Below, piece by piece: positions 15,665 to 22,858 of a stretch of 48,179 nt of DNA. Source of the DNA: an uncultured Lachnospiraceae bacterium (lineage in GTDB: Bacteria; Bacillota; Clostridia; Lachnospirales; Lachnospiraceae); contig CANRIG010000015.1 of NCBI GenBank assembly GCA_947630595.1, positions 1-48,179 on the forward strand. Reading direction: 5' to 3'. The notes below the pieces were generated by a model. It had not been told where the DNA came from and did not search any database. It saw only the letters and a program-made list of their open reading frames with translations. Made by a program: the position numbers and the translations under genes. The stretch's first letter is position 1; each line of letters opens with the position of its first letter.

Positions 15665-16894
15665 ATGAACTATATCAGCCGACACATGGAAAACCGCATT
15701 CTGGAACTGAGCAAATCCTACTCCGCAATCCTTCTGACCGGGCCGCGGCAGGCAGGCAAGACGACCATGCTGCGGGAACTGGCGGAAAAAGAGCATATGG
15801 GACGCAGCTATGTGACGCTGGACGATCTTGCAGAGCGGGACATGGCGAAAAACGATCCCGCCCTCTTTCTGCAGCTCCACAAACCGCCGGTTCTGATCGA
15901 CGAGGTGCAGTATGCGCCGGAACTGTTCACTTATATCAAAATCCATATCGATAAAAATCACCATCCCGGTGATTTCTGGATGACCGGTTCGCAGATTTTC
16001 CGTCTCATGCAGGGCGTGCAGGAATCTCTGGCGGGCCGTGTGGCGCTTCTGCATATGTCTCCCCTGTCGCAGCGGGAGATCACCGGCGCCCCCTGTATGC
16101 CGTTTACCGTGAACCTGGAACGGCTGCTCGCTGAGCGGAATCAGATACGGTCCGTCACTACGCCGGAGCTGTTTGCCCGCCTGTGGAACGGCTCCATGCC
16201 CGGTCTGGTCAGCAGGCAGTATTCAGATCGGAATATTTTCTATTCCTCCTATCTCTCTACCTATATAGAACGCGACGTGCAAAACCTCTCCGGCAGCATT
16301 GATGCGCTGAAATTTAACCGCTTTGTCACCGCTGTCGCCGCCCGGTGCTCGCAGCTTTTGAATTATCAGGCGCTCGCCGACGACGCGGACATTGACATAG
16401 CCACGTCAAAGAACTGGCTTCATATTCTGGAAGCGCTGGGTATCATTTTCCTGCTGCATCCCTATTCCAATAATGTCCTCAAGCGCACCATCAAGACTCC
16501 GAAGGTGTATTTTTATGACACCGGCCTGATCTGCTATCTGACCCGCTGGTCATCCCCGGAGGTGACCGAAAGCGGCGCCATGAACGGCGCTCTGCTCGAA
16601 AATTTTACTGTATCGGAGATCATGAAAAGCTATCAGAACGCGGGACGGGAGCCGTATCTCTACTTTTATCGGGACCGCGACGCCAGGGAGATCGACGTCA
16701 TTCTGGAAGGGGACGGCAGGCTGTACCCTCTGGAAATTAAAAAGACCGCCACACCCGACAGACGCCTGACCCGGGTCTTCAGCGTCATCGACAAGTCTCC
16801 CCTCCAGCTGGGCACCTCTGCTGTCCTTTGCATGGCGGAACAGCTTGGCGCTTTCGACCGCAGTCATCTGATTGTGCCCCTCTGGATGATATGA
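15665..16894 (+). CDS. ATP-binding protein, AAA_14/DUF4143 family
   Basis: A 409-residue P-loop ATPase. Walker A is GPRQAGKTT (residues 26-34) and Walker B VLIDEVQ (76-82), followed by an arginine-finger region (TGSQIF). The C-terminal half is DUF4143, which has a nuclease-like core signature near IDVILEGDGRLYPLEIKK. These proteins are common in anaerobes, often next to mobile or toxin-antitoxin cassettes, but their function is unknown. I chose the ATG at 15665, with GGGGAGG just upstream; the longer frame adds 26 residues in the leader. It has its own promoter and no obvious partner. Confidence 0.85.
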   Translation: MNYISRHMENRILELSKSYSAILLTGPRQAGKTTMLRELAEKEHMGRSYVTLDDLAERDMAKNDPALFLQLHKPPVLIDEVQYAPELFTYIKIHIDKNHHPGDFWMTGSQIFRLMQGVQESLAGRVALLHMSPLSQREITGAPCMPFTVNLERLLAERNQIRSVTTPELFARLWNGSMPGLVSRQYSDRNIFYSSYLSTYIERDVQNLSGSIDALKFNRFVTAVAARCSQLLNYQALADDADIDIATSKNWLHILEALGIIFLLHPYSNNVLKRTIKTPKVYFYDTGLICYLTRWSSPEVTESGAMNGALLENFTVSEIMKSYQNAGREPYLYFYRDRDAREIDVILEGDGRLYPLEIKKTATPDRRLTRVFSVIDKSPLQLGTSAVLCMAEQLGAFDRSHLIVPLWMI

Positions 16895-16964
16895 ATCTGG
16901 TTGGCGGAACATATATACATTCTTTTCAATGTTTTTTCAGTGTTTTCTTTTCAGTGTTTTTCGG

Positions 16965-17603
16965 TCAGCGCTTTTTTTCGCGGCGCCTTGCCGCCTCCTG
17001 CCCGATAGTGCAGCCCGGATTCGACAGGAGGCAATTGTGCCCGCAGCCGCCGCAGTGCATATCGCGGCGCGTAATCAAAATACGATCCAGCGGGGCAGGC
17101 GCAAAAGGGCCTGCCCCGTCGACGCAATAGCCGTGTTTGCGGAGACGGTTCAACAAAACCTTAATAAAATGCGGATGGCTGACCAAAATACAGTCCTGCC
17201 CGCGTTCCTCCAGAAAAGCAATCAGCGCCTCAGCGCGGGCGGCACTCTGCCTGCGTGACTCCGGCTGGCGGCTGCTGCCCGTCAGTCGCTGCAGACCGGC
17301 CATAAACTTCCATTTCCAGAGCGCCAGTTTTTTTGACGTATCCTTGTAGGAACGCACAGGTATCTCATCCAGCAATGCTTCTTCCGTTATCTTCGGATCC
17401 GTAAAAAGCTTTTGTGCCGTCTGATATGCGCTTATCCGGGTGCTCACATAGACCGGACGGCCGTTTGTGCCGTTCTGTCTGCATGAAATTTTTTCAGCTT
17501 CGCAGGCGCAGACAAACCGCTGCGCTTCGTCAAAGTCTGCGGAGCAGTAATATTTTTCCCATTTCATTGTTGTGTTTGCAGAACAAAGAATCAGTATTTT
17601 CAT
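16965..17603 (-). CDS. Histidine-phosphatase-fold protein lacking the RHG motif
   Basis: A 212-residue protein resembling phosphoglycerate mutase-like phosphatases. It keeps STRISAYQTA (about residues 54-63) and SHPHF (about 142-146), but the catalytic RHGxT at the N-terminus reads CSANT, so the phospho-accepting His is missing. The C-terminus carries a cysteine cluster (Cys184, Cys187, His189, Cys191, Cys198), a likely metal site. It may therefore be a binding protein and not a phosphatase. The ribosome binding site is weak. It lies just downstream of the YgiT/DUF4258 module on the same strand. The sequence before its stop codon (16895-16964) is T-rich and repetitive. Confidence 0.65.
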   Translation of the reverse strand: MKILILCSANTTMKWEKYYCSADFDEAQRFVCACEAEKISCRQNGTNGRPVYVSTRISAYQTAQKLFTDPKITEEALLDEIPVRSYKDTSKKLALWKWKFMAGLQRLTGSSRQPESRRQSAARAEALIAFLEERGQDCILVSHPHFIKVLLNRLRKHGYCVDGAGPFAPAPLDRILITRRDMHCGGCGHNCLLSNPGCTIGQEAARRREKKR

Positions 17604-17632
17604 TTACGTTATTACCATCATCTTTTCGGCTT

Positions 17633-17863
17633 TTATGCCACTTTTGCATAGTCAACGATTGAAATTTTGCTGACGATCTTTTCCAGCCTGTCAAGAATGT
17701 CGTCTATTTTTTCAACCACAGATCCGCGAAAAACAACATCGCCGCACTGACTGCATTTCATGCAGGGAACATTCTCGATAATCACGTAGCAATTATTCAA
17801 CTGTGCAAAGTAACTTGTCTTGCTCTCAAACATCTCACCACTTTTACAGCTCGTACATCTCAT
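17633..17863 (-). CDS. YgiT-type zinc-finger antitoxin-like protein
   Basis: A 76-residue protein with two CxxC pairs (CTSC at 3-6, CMKCSQC at about 34-40) forming a zinc finger, then VVFRGSVVEKIDDILDRLEK and a C-terminal tail SIVDYAKVA. This is the MqsA/YgiT-type zinc-finger antitoxin half without a helix-turn-helix domain. Its ATG overlaps the stop of the DUF4258 gene (TAATG), and AAAGGAG precedes it. It probably binds and neutralises the DUF4258 protein. A second, broken copy of its 3' end lies at 18452-18495. The region is clearly AT-richer than the flanking housekeeping genes. Confidence 0.8.
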   Translation of the reverse strand: MRCTSCKSGEMFESKTSYFAQLNNCYVIIENVPCMKCSQCGDVVFRGSVVEKIDDILDRLEKIVSKISIVDYAKVA

Positions 17864-18180
17864 TACCGTTGCTCCTTTCTGGTCTTTAAATCACTCTCAA
17901 ATATTTTTGTATTAGGAATATAAGCAGTAATAATCCGCCCTGATTCCCCTTCTTCGCTTATTACAACATGTATAACCCTATTATCCTCAGAATATCCAAA
18001 AACCAAACAACTCGGGAATGGGAAATCACCGGGATATTGTTCAATAATTTCGCCTGTCATAATACAATTTCTGACATCTTTCTGTTTGATTCCACGTTCC
18101 CTGCATCGATTCTTTGCATGTTCTGATATAACTATGGTATCATCCAGAAAATGTTTTTTAAGATTTTCAATATCGATCAT
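17863..18180 (-). CDS. DUF4258 protein, probable toxin
   Basis: A 105-residue protein of the DUF4258 family, which resembles RelE/MqsR-like toxins. Visible motifs are ISEHAKNRCRERGI (residues 18-31), EIIEQYPGDFPFPSCLV (about 44-60) and HVVISEEG, with the I-T-AYIP strand near the C-terminus. It is the first gene of a two-gene module with the YgiT-type partner, with overlapping stop and start. A promoter at 18256-18284 is an almost exact copy of the one driving the neighbouring RelE-type module. The ribosome binding site is weak (GAGAAAGAG). Toxicity is inferred from the family and the gene pairing. Confidence 0.72.
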   Translation of the reverse strand: MIDIENLKKHFLDDTIVISEHAKNRCRERGIKQKDVRNCIMTGEIIEQYPGDFPFPSCLVFGYSEDNRVIHVVISEEGESGRIITAYIPNTKIFESDLKTRKEQR

Positions 18181-18255
18181 TCTCTGTTTCTCTTTCTCTT
18201 AATTTCAGCCATACTTCTGAACTTGGCTGATTGTTACCATTTACGATCCATGAAA

Positions 18256-18284
18256 AGTATACCATATCAAGTTATAAATGAAAA
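18256..18284 (-). promoter_or_regulatory. Promoter of the DUF4258/YgiT module
   Basis: On the minus strand TTTTCA (18284-18279), a 17-base spacer and TATACT (18261-18256). It lies in direct repeat A and matches the promoter at 19023-19051. Confidence 0.65.
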
Positions 18285-18387
18285 CCCGGAAAAATTCCTC
18301 ATTGTTTTCAGAATATCCCTTGCAAAAAGAGCAAGAAAAAACCGGAAACCCTCAAAATCAAGGATTTCCGGCTGCCCCTGCCAAGAG

Positions 18388-18417
18388 TCGATGCGACAGG
18401 ATTTGAACCTGCGGCCT
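18388..18417 (-). pseudogene. tRNA-Pro 3' fragment
   Basis: The last 30 bases of tRNA-Pro are repeated here: the discriminator, 3' acceptor strand, complete T arm and part of the variable loop. The anticodon, D and 5' acceptor arms are absent, so it cannot be functional. Confidence 0.9.
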
Positions 18418-18451
18418 ATATTGTCCGCATTGTCATCGCCCTTTTGGCTGT

Positions 18452-18495
18452 TTATGCCACTTTTGCATAGTCAACGATTGAAATTTTGCCGACGA
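18452..18495 (-). pseudogene. Fossil 3' end of a second YgiT-type antitoxin gene
   Basis: Reading the minus strand in frame gives IVGKISIVDYAKVA and a stop, matching the tail of the intact YgiT gene (IVSKISIVDYAKVA, 17633-17676). Similarity continues about 18 bases past the stop, to about 18433. It starts right behind the stop of the RelB-like antitoxin. It shows that another DUF4258/YgiT copy once stood here and was replaced. Confidence 0.88.
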
Positions 18496-18708
18496 TTAAT
18501 CCCAGTTTATAGCATCATGTGAAACTGTGCCATTTTCCTGCATATCCCTTTCGGCCTCCTCCAGTTCCCCGCGCTCAAACGATGTTAGTTTCGTAAAATC
18601 CGGATCCCAGGCAAGTACAAGCCTTTTTATAAACTGTAAAGCAAAATCCTGTTCCTGCTCTGGCAATATTTCTAATAAGTTGACCGCTTCTTGGACTGTT
18701 CCGCTCAT
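18496..18708 (-). CDS. RelB-like antitoxin
   Basis: A 70-residue acidic protein (MSGTVQEAVNLLEILPEQEQ...) with an N-terminal helical stretch and a charged tail (SFERGELEEAERDMQENG). This is the usual look of an antitoxin that wraps a RelE-type toxin. I chose the ATG at 18708, with AAAGGAG eight bases upstream; a GTG at 18717 touches that site. It lies 15 bases behind the toxin gene, the reverse of the usual antitoxin-first order but as in HigBA. The DNA after its stop is a YgiT gene fossil. Family membership is weak by eye; pairing carries the call. Confidence 0.7.
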   Translation of the reverse strand: MSGTVQEAVNLLEILPEQEQDFALQFIKRLVLAWDPDFTKLTSFERGELEEAERDMQENGTVSHDAINWD

Positions 18709-18723
18709 TTCGGTCACTCCTTT

Positions 18724-18987
18724 CTATTGTTTGTATATGTCGCCTCTTGAATCAACGTTGATGACATATAATATCTCGACTTCATCGTTTGGAAGAATAT
18801 TGTATATTATACGATATTTTCCAACCCTCAACCGTTTCCGCCCGTCCTTGTAGCCTTGAAGTGGCTTAATATCGCCCTTAGGCGGTGTTTCAGCCAACCC
18901 TTCGATGGCCGCTTTGATACGCTGTTTGGTCGGTCGGTCTAACCCACTTATATATTTAGCCGCTTTCCGGCTATATCTTATCTCCAA
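18724..18987 (-). CDS. RelE/ParE-family toxin
   Basis: An 87-residue protein of the RelE/ParE superfamily, ribosome-dependent mRNA nucleases or gyrase poisons. Typical elements are IRYSRKAAKYISGLDRPTKQRI (helical start), KPLQGYKDGRKRLRVGKYRIIY (basic core strands) and a final strand VEILYVINVDSRGDIY. I chose a TTG start at 18987, with GGAG eight bases upstream. The ATG at 19014 lies only about nine bases from the -10 box and would need a leaderless message. It precedes its antitoxin gene and reads away from tRNA-Pro. Confidence 0.82.
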   Translation of the reverse strand: MEIRYSRKAAKYISGLDRPTKQRIKAAIEGLAETPPKGDIKPLQGYKDGRKRLRVGKYRIIYNILPNDEVEILYVINVDSRGDIYKQ

Positions 18988-19022
18988 TCCTGACTCTCCT
19001 TTTCCACTTGTCATTTATAGAA

Positions 19023-19051
19023 AGTATACCATATCAAGTTATAAATGAAAA
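19023..19051 (-). promoter_or_regulatory. Promoter of the RelE/RelB module
   Basis: On the minus strand TTTTCA (19051-19046), a 17-base spacer and TATACT (19028-19023). The predicted start near 19016 favours the TTG toxin start at 18987. Confidence 0.65.
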
Positions 19052-19101
19052 CCCGGAAAATTCTCTCACTGTTTCAGAATATTCCTTGCAAAAAGAGTAA
19101 G

Positions 19102-19137
19102 AAAAAACCGGAAACCCTCAAAATCAAGGATTTCCGG
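19102..19137 (-). terminator. Terminator of tRNA-Pro
   Basis: On the minus strand CCGGAAATCC pairs with GGGTTTCCGG, followed by six Ts. A copy stands at 18335-18371 in direct repeat A. Confidence 0.88.
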
Positions 19138-19153
19138 CTGCCCCTGCCAAGAG

Positions 19154-19227
19154 TCGATGCGACAGGATTTGAACCTGCGACCTCTGCGTCCCGAACGCAG
19201 CGCTCTACCAAACTGAGCCACGCATCG
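19154..19227 (-). tRNA. tRNA-Pro(CGG)
   Basis: A complete cloverleaf on the minus strand: acceptor CGATGCG/CGCATCG, anticodon stem CTGCG/CGCAG with loop TTCGGGA (anticodon CGG, bases 19193-19191, proline CCG codon), T arm GCAGG-TTCAAAT-CCTGT, discriminator A. CCA is not encoded. Its 3' end is the edge of the direct repeat that carries the toxin-antitoxin modules. Confidence 0.95.
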
Positions 19228-19240
19228 TTTCAGCTTTTTC

Positions 19241-19269
19241 ATAATAGCATTATCCATCGGAAAAAGCAA
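19241..19269 (-). promoter_or_regulatory. Promoter of tRNA-Pro
   Basis: On the minus strand TTGCTT (19269-19264), a 17-base spacer and TATTAT (19246-19241), 13 bases before the mature tRNA. Confidence 0.7.
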
Positions 19270-19391
19270 GCAGATTTTAGGCTTTTCTTAAATTTTTTAT
19301 ATTCGCCAAATAGTTTTATATTTTCAGACAGTTCCAGGTTGTCAAAATGGAAAGCAGCGCACAACCTCTGCCCGCGAGTCTCATCCGGTCC

Positions 19392-20957
19392 TCAACCATC
19401 CTTCAGCCGCCAGCCGGAATGATATTTATTTTTTAAGGTGCCGTTCACCAGCTTGCCCCAACCGAGCGGATAACCGCTGACGCAGACCAGCTGCCAGCCG
19501 TTTCCCCGCGAGGGGCAAAGGTCGTCGGCCTCAATCGTTTCCCCGCGCAGGTAGCGCCGCACGCGCTCGTCCTCCTGCGGCAGGTCGACGACAGAGGCGT
19601 AGCTGTTTCCATCCAGCGCCATCGCAAACGCCTGGGACGGCTCAAAGCGCCCACGCCGCACCTCCCCCAGATACAGGCCGTTGCGCAGAAACGGAATTCC
19701 GCCCCGCACCTGCAGCGGATACGGCACATGATAGACCTGGCCGTTGTATATCTCGATCTGCTCCGGAGTCCATTCTATCGTCACATCCCGCATAAATTCC
19801 CGCAGCGCCTTTTCCTCGTCCCGCGTCATGCGGGCCGGACCGGAACGCGCCGTTTCACGCATATTACCATTGCCGGTAAACAGAGCGCTTTGGTTTTCGC
19901 GCTCTCTGCGTTTCCGCCCCGACGGATGCACACGCTCCGGCACAGCGCCGGGCCGCTGTTCGCCGCATATCCGCGCATCCAAATTATCCGCTTCCGCTAA
20001 CAAAGGCAGCTGTTCTTTTTTGCGCAGCAGTGCCAGAAAATGTCCCTCGCCGCCCATTCTGTGCGGGAAAATGCGCACGCATCTGGTGAGCGCCTGCGCG
20101 ATTTCCTCTTTTACGCTATGGTCGTCCGTCTCGCCGGACAGCCGCAGGTAATCCGCGCAGCCAGGCACGAATCCCGGCTGCGGCGGAATCTCCGTCAGCT
20201 CCAGCTCCGGGCAGTGCGTGAGCAGCCAGGCGACCGTGCCCTCGTTTTCCTCCGGGGAAAAGGTGCAGGTCGAATACAGCAGCAGTCCGCCGGGACGCAG
20301 CATCCGCACCGCCTGCGCCGCAATCTCACGCTGCAGCTTCGCGCAGGCGTGCACCTTATCCGGGCTCCAGGCGCGCGCATTGGCGATATCCTTGCGGAAC
20401 ATGCCCTCGCCGGAGCAGGGCGCATCGACCAGAATCCGGTCAAAAAATTCCGGAAACTGCTCCGCCAGCCGGTGCGGCGCCGCGTTGGTGACAAAGGAAT
20501 TGCCGACGCCGAAAATCTCCAGATTTTTCAGAAGCGCTTTCGCCCGCGAAGCGCTGACGTCGTTGGCCACCAGCAGGCCCCGGCCTCCCAGCTTTGCCGC
20601 CAGCTCCGTCGCCTTTCCGCCCGGGGCCGCGCACAGATCCAGCATCCGCTCTCCCGGCTCCACCGGCAGCACGGCGGCCGGCGTCATCGCGCTCGGCTCC
20701 TGCAGGTAATAAAGTCCGGCAAAATAAAGAGGATGCCGCGCCGGGTCATCCTCCTTTTCATAGTAAAAGCCGTTCTCTGTCCAGGGAATCGGTCTCAGAT
20801 GAAACGGAGCCAGCTTCACAAACGCTTCCGCACTGATTTTCAGCGTGTTGACGCGGAGGCCGAACTGCCGCGGCTCCTCATATGTGCGCAGAAAATCGTC
20901 AAATTCCTCTCCCAGCATCTGCTGCATGCGTGCGAGAAACGGTTCGGGCAGGTTCAT
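19392..20957 (-). CDS. rsmF: RsmF/RsmB-type RNA cytosine-5 methyltransferase
   Basis: A 521-residue NOL1/NOP2/Sun-family methyltransferase that places 5-methylcytosine on ribosomal RNA (or tRNA) with S-adenosylmethionine. The SAM loop is DLCAAPGGKA (residues 107-116). The two catalytic cysteines are visible: Cys181 in DAPCSGEGMF and Cys231 in YSTCTFSPEENEG. The C-terminal 130 residues form a PUA-like RNA-binding part. I chose the ATG at 20957 (MNLPEPF) because AGGAGGGG lies seven bases upstream. Longer frames read into the 71-bp repeats. The ribosome binding site itself lies in a repeat arm. It is the last gene of a minus-strand run from trmL. Confidence 0.9.
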   Translation of the reverse strand: MNLPEPFLARMQQMLGEEFDDFLRTYEEPRQFGLRVNTLKISAEAFVKLAPFHLRPIPWTENGFYYEKEDDPARHPLYFAGLYYLQEPSAMTPAAVLPVEPGERMLDLCAAPGGKATELAAKLGGRGLLVANDVSASRAKALLKNLEIFGVGNSFVTNAAPHRLAEQFPEFFDRILVDAPCSGEGMFRKDIANARAWSPDKVHACAKLQREIAAQAVRMLRPGGLLLYSTCTFSPEENEGTVAWLLTHCPELELTEIPPQPGFVPGCADYLRLSGETDDHSVKEEIAQALTRCVRIFPHRMGGEGHFLALLRKKEQLPLLAEADNLDARICGEQRPGAVPERVHPSGRKRRERENQSALFTGNGNMRETARSGPARMTRDEEKALREFMRDVTIEWTPEQIEIYNGQVYHVPYPLQVRGGIPFLRNGLYLGEVRRGRFEPSQAFAMALDGNSYASVVDLPQEDERVRRYLRGETIEADDLCPSRGNGWQLVCVSGYPLGWGKLVNGTLKNKYHSGWRLKDG

Positions 20958-20970
20958 GGGCGGGCCCCTC

Positions 20971-21183
20971 CTTATGACAAATCGGGTAGCACGCTGATGC
21001 GTGCGCAGGTCATAAGGAATCCTCCCGCAAGCGGGTCCCTCCTTATGACAAATCGGGTAGCACACTGACGTGTGCGCAGGTCATAAGGAATCCTCCCGCA
21101 AGCGGGTCCCTCCTTATGACATATCGGGTAGCACGCTGTTGCGTGCGCAGGTCATAAGGAATCCTCCCGCAGGCAGGTCCCTC
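20971..21183. repeat. 71-bp structured tandem repeat, three copies
   Basis: Units 20971-21041, 21042-21112 and 21113-21183, plus a partial fourth that runs into the trmL stop. Each unit holds CTTATGAC...GTCATAAG arms, a GCACGC-loop-GCGTGC hairpin and a CCCGCAAGCGGG palindrome. In unit 2 the hairpin is GCACAC...GTGTGC, a paired change that keeps the stem. On the minus strand TCCTTATGAC upstream can pair with GTCATAAGGA, which contains the rsmF ribosome binding site. Confidence 0.92.
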
Positions 21184-21184
21184 C

Positions 21185-21688
21185 TTATGACAAATTCCAC
21201 CGATACTTCGTTAACTCACCCCGCTGTTTCAGCTGCAGAAAATGATTCTGCCGCAGTGCCTCATACAGCACGATGGACACGGCGTTGCTGAGGTTCAGCG
21301 AGCGGGTATCGTCCAGCATTGGAATGCGGACGGCGGCGTCCGGGTGTTCGCGCAGAATCTCCTCCGGGATGCCGGCGCTTTCCTTGCCGAACACCAGATA
21401 GCAGTCCGGCTCGTAGGCGGCCTCCGTGTACACCCGGCAGCCCTTGGTCGTCGCCATATAGATGCGTGCGCCCGGATTTTTATCCAGAAAATCCTGATAA
21501 TCGAGGTAGCGCGTCACATCGAGCTGCGGCCAGTAATCCATGCCTGCGCGCTGCAGCGCCTTTTCCGTGAGCCGGAAGCCCAGCGGTTCGATCAGGTGCA
21601 GCCGCGTCCCCGTCGCCACGCAGGTACGGCCGATATTTCCTGTGTTGGCCGGAATCTCCGGCTCGTAAAGCACAACGTTCAGTCCCAT
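21185..21688 (-). CDS. trmL: tRNA (cytidine/uridine-34 2'-O)-methyltransferase
   Basis: A 167-residue SPOUT methyltransferase that modifies the wobble base of tRNA-Leu in the family archetype. Landmarks are the N-terminus LNVVLYEPEIPANTGNIGRTC, with the ENTGN-like loop, and the C-terminal knot LSNAVSIVLYEALRQ, which binds S-adenosylmethionine. Length matches the family (about 155-160). It starts three bases after the aminotransferase stop. Its stop codon lies at the edge of the 71-bp repeat array that separates it from rsmF. Assignment is firm. Confidence 0.93.
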   Translation of the reverse strand: MGLNVVLYEPEIPANTGNIGRTCVATGTRLHLIEPLGFRLTEKALQRAGMDYWPQLDVTRYLDYQDFLDKNPGARIYMATTKGCRVYTEAAYEPDCYLVFGKESAGIPEEILREHPDAAVRIPMLDDTRSLNLSNAVSIVLYEALRQNHFLQLKQRGELTKYRWNLS

Positions 21689-21691
21689 GGC

Positions 21692-22858
21692 TTACGCCTT
21701 TTTCAGCCTCTGGATGAAGCGCTCCAGCCGCTCCAGGGCAACTTTCAGCGCCTCGATCGAATATGCATACGATATGCGCAGGAAGCCTTCGCCGCACTCG
21801 CCGAAGGCCGAGCCGGGCACCACCGCCACATGCTCCTCCTCCAGAAGGCGCATCGCAAACTCATCCGAGGTCAGGCCAAACTCCTTGATGCACGGGAACA
21901 CGTAAAATGCGCCGAACGGCTCAAAGCACTTGAGGCCCATTTCCTGAAAGCGGTGCATCAGGTAACGTCTGCGCTGATTGTAGGACTCGCGCATCTTCGC
22001 CACGTCCCCATCGCCGTTGCGGAGCGCCTGCACCGCCGCATACTGGCTCGTCGTGGGCGCGCACATGATGGCAAACTGATGAATTTTCGTCATCTGCTGC
22101 ACAATTTCCTGCGGCCCGCAGATGTAGCCCAGCCGCCAGCCGGTCATCGCATAGGACTTGGAAAAGCCGTTGATCGTCAGCGTCCGCTCCCACATGCCGG
22201 GCAGACTCGCAATCGAAACGTGGTCGCCCTGGTACGTCAGCTCCGAATAAATTTCGTCGGAAAGCACGTACAGATCATGCTCGATGATGACCTCGGCGAT
22301 GTCTTCCAGGTCTTTGCGCCGCATCACCGCGCCCGTGGGGTTGTTCGGGAACGGCAGCACCAGCAGCTTGGTCTTGTCGGTAATCTTTTCCAGCAGTTCT
22401 TCCTTCGTAAGGCGGAACTCGTTTTCTTCTTTCAGCTCGATCGTCACCGGCACGCCGTCCGCCAGCACCACGCAAGGCAGGTAGGAAACGTAGCACGGCT
22501 GCGGAATCAGCACCTCGTCGCCCGGATTCAGCATGGCGCGCAGCGCGATGTCGATGCCCTCGCTGCCGCCGACCGTCACCAGAATCTCGTGCAGCGGGTC
22601 GTACTCGATGTGGCATCTGCGCTTCAGATAATTACTGATCTCCTCGCGCAGCTCTTTCAGGCCGGAGTTGGACGTATAAAACGTGCGCCCCCGCTCCAGC
22701 GAGTAAATGCCCTCGTCGCGGATGTGCCACGGGGTATCAAAATCCGGCTCGCCGACGCCCAGCGAAACGACGTCCTTCATCTCGCTGGCAATGTCGAAAA
22801 ATTTACGGATGCCGGACGGCGCAATCGCCGTTACTTTATCTGACAGTGGATTTCTCAT
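21692..22858 (-). CDS. PLP-dependent class I/II aminotransferase
   Basis: A 388-residue fold-type I aminotransferase of the aspartate/aromatic group. Lys234 in NGFSKSYAMTGWRLGY carries pyridoxal phosphate. GVGEPDFDTP (residues 34-43) contacts the substrate, PNNPTGAV (171-178) binds the cofactor and the conserved arginine lies in the C-terminal half. The amino acid specificity cannot be told. Its start overlaps the stop of the Lrp-family gene by four bases (ATGA), so the regulator probably controls amino-acid metabolism through it. Downstream trmL starts three bases later. Confidence 0.9.
   Translation of the reverse strand: MRNPLSDKVTAIAPSGIRKFFDIASEMKDVVSLGVGEPDFDTPWHIRDEGIYSLERGRTFYTSNSGLKELREEISNYLKRRCHIEYDPLHEILVTVGGSEGIDIALRAMLNPGDEVLIPQPCYVSYLPCVVLADGVPVTIELKEENEFRLTKEELLEKITDKTKLLVLPFPNNPTGAVMRRKDLEDIAEVIIEHDLYVLSDEIYSELTYQGDHVSIASLPGMWERTLTINGFSKSYAMTGWRLGYICGPQEIVQQMTKIHQFAIMCAPTTSQYAAVQALRNGDGDVAKMRESYNQRRRYLMHRFQEMGLKCFEPFGAFYVFPCIKEFGLTSDEFAMRLLEEEHVAVVPGSAFGECGEGFLRISYAYSIEALKVALERLERFIQRLKKA

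Larger units (their letters stand above)
18254..18417 (-). repeat. Direct repeat A: tRNA-Pro 3' end, terminator and promoter
   Basis: About 164 bases nearly identical to 19021-19183, with a few substitutions and single-base indels. It holds the last 30 bases of tRNA-Pro, the tRNA terminator (18335-18371) and the toxin-antitoxin promoter. It begins abruptly within the tRNA, at the variable loop, and is a remnant of duplication or integration. The spacer 18181-18495 holds only this repeat, a join of about 34 bases and the YgiT fossil. Confidence 0.9.
19021..19183 (-). repeat. Direct repeat B: tRNA-Pro 3' end, terminator and promoter (parent copy)
   Basis: Matches 18254-18417. Here it forms part of the complete tRNA-Pro gene and its terminator, so it is probably the parental copy. 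The repeat start points are 767 bases apart, and the RelE/RelB pair and YgiT fossil lie between the two copies. Confidence 0.9.

Noticed and set aside
20957-21065. N-terminal extension of rsmF reading into the 71-bp repeats
   Set aside because: The extra 36 residues come from repeat DNA; the ATG at 20957 has a proper ribosome binding site and fits the family start.
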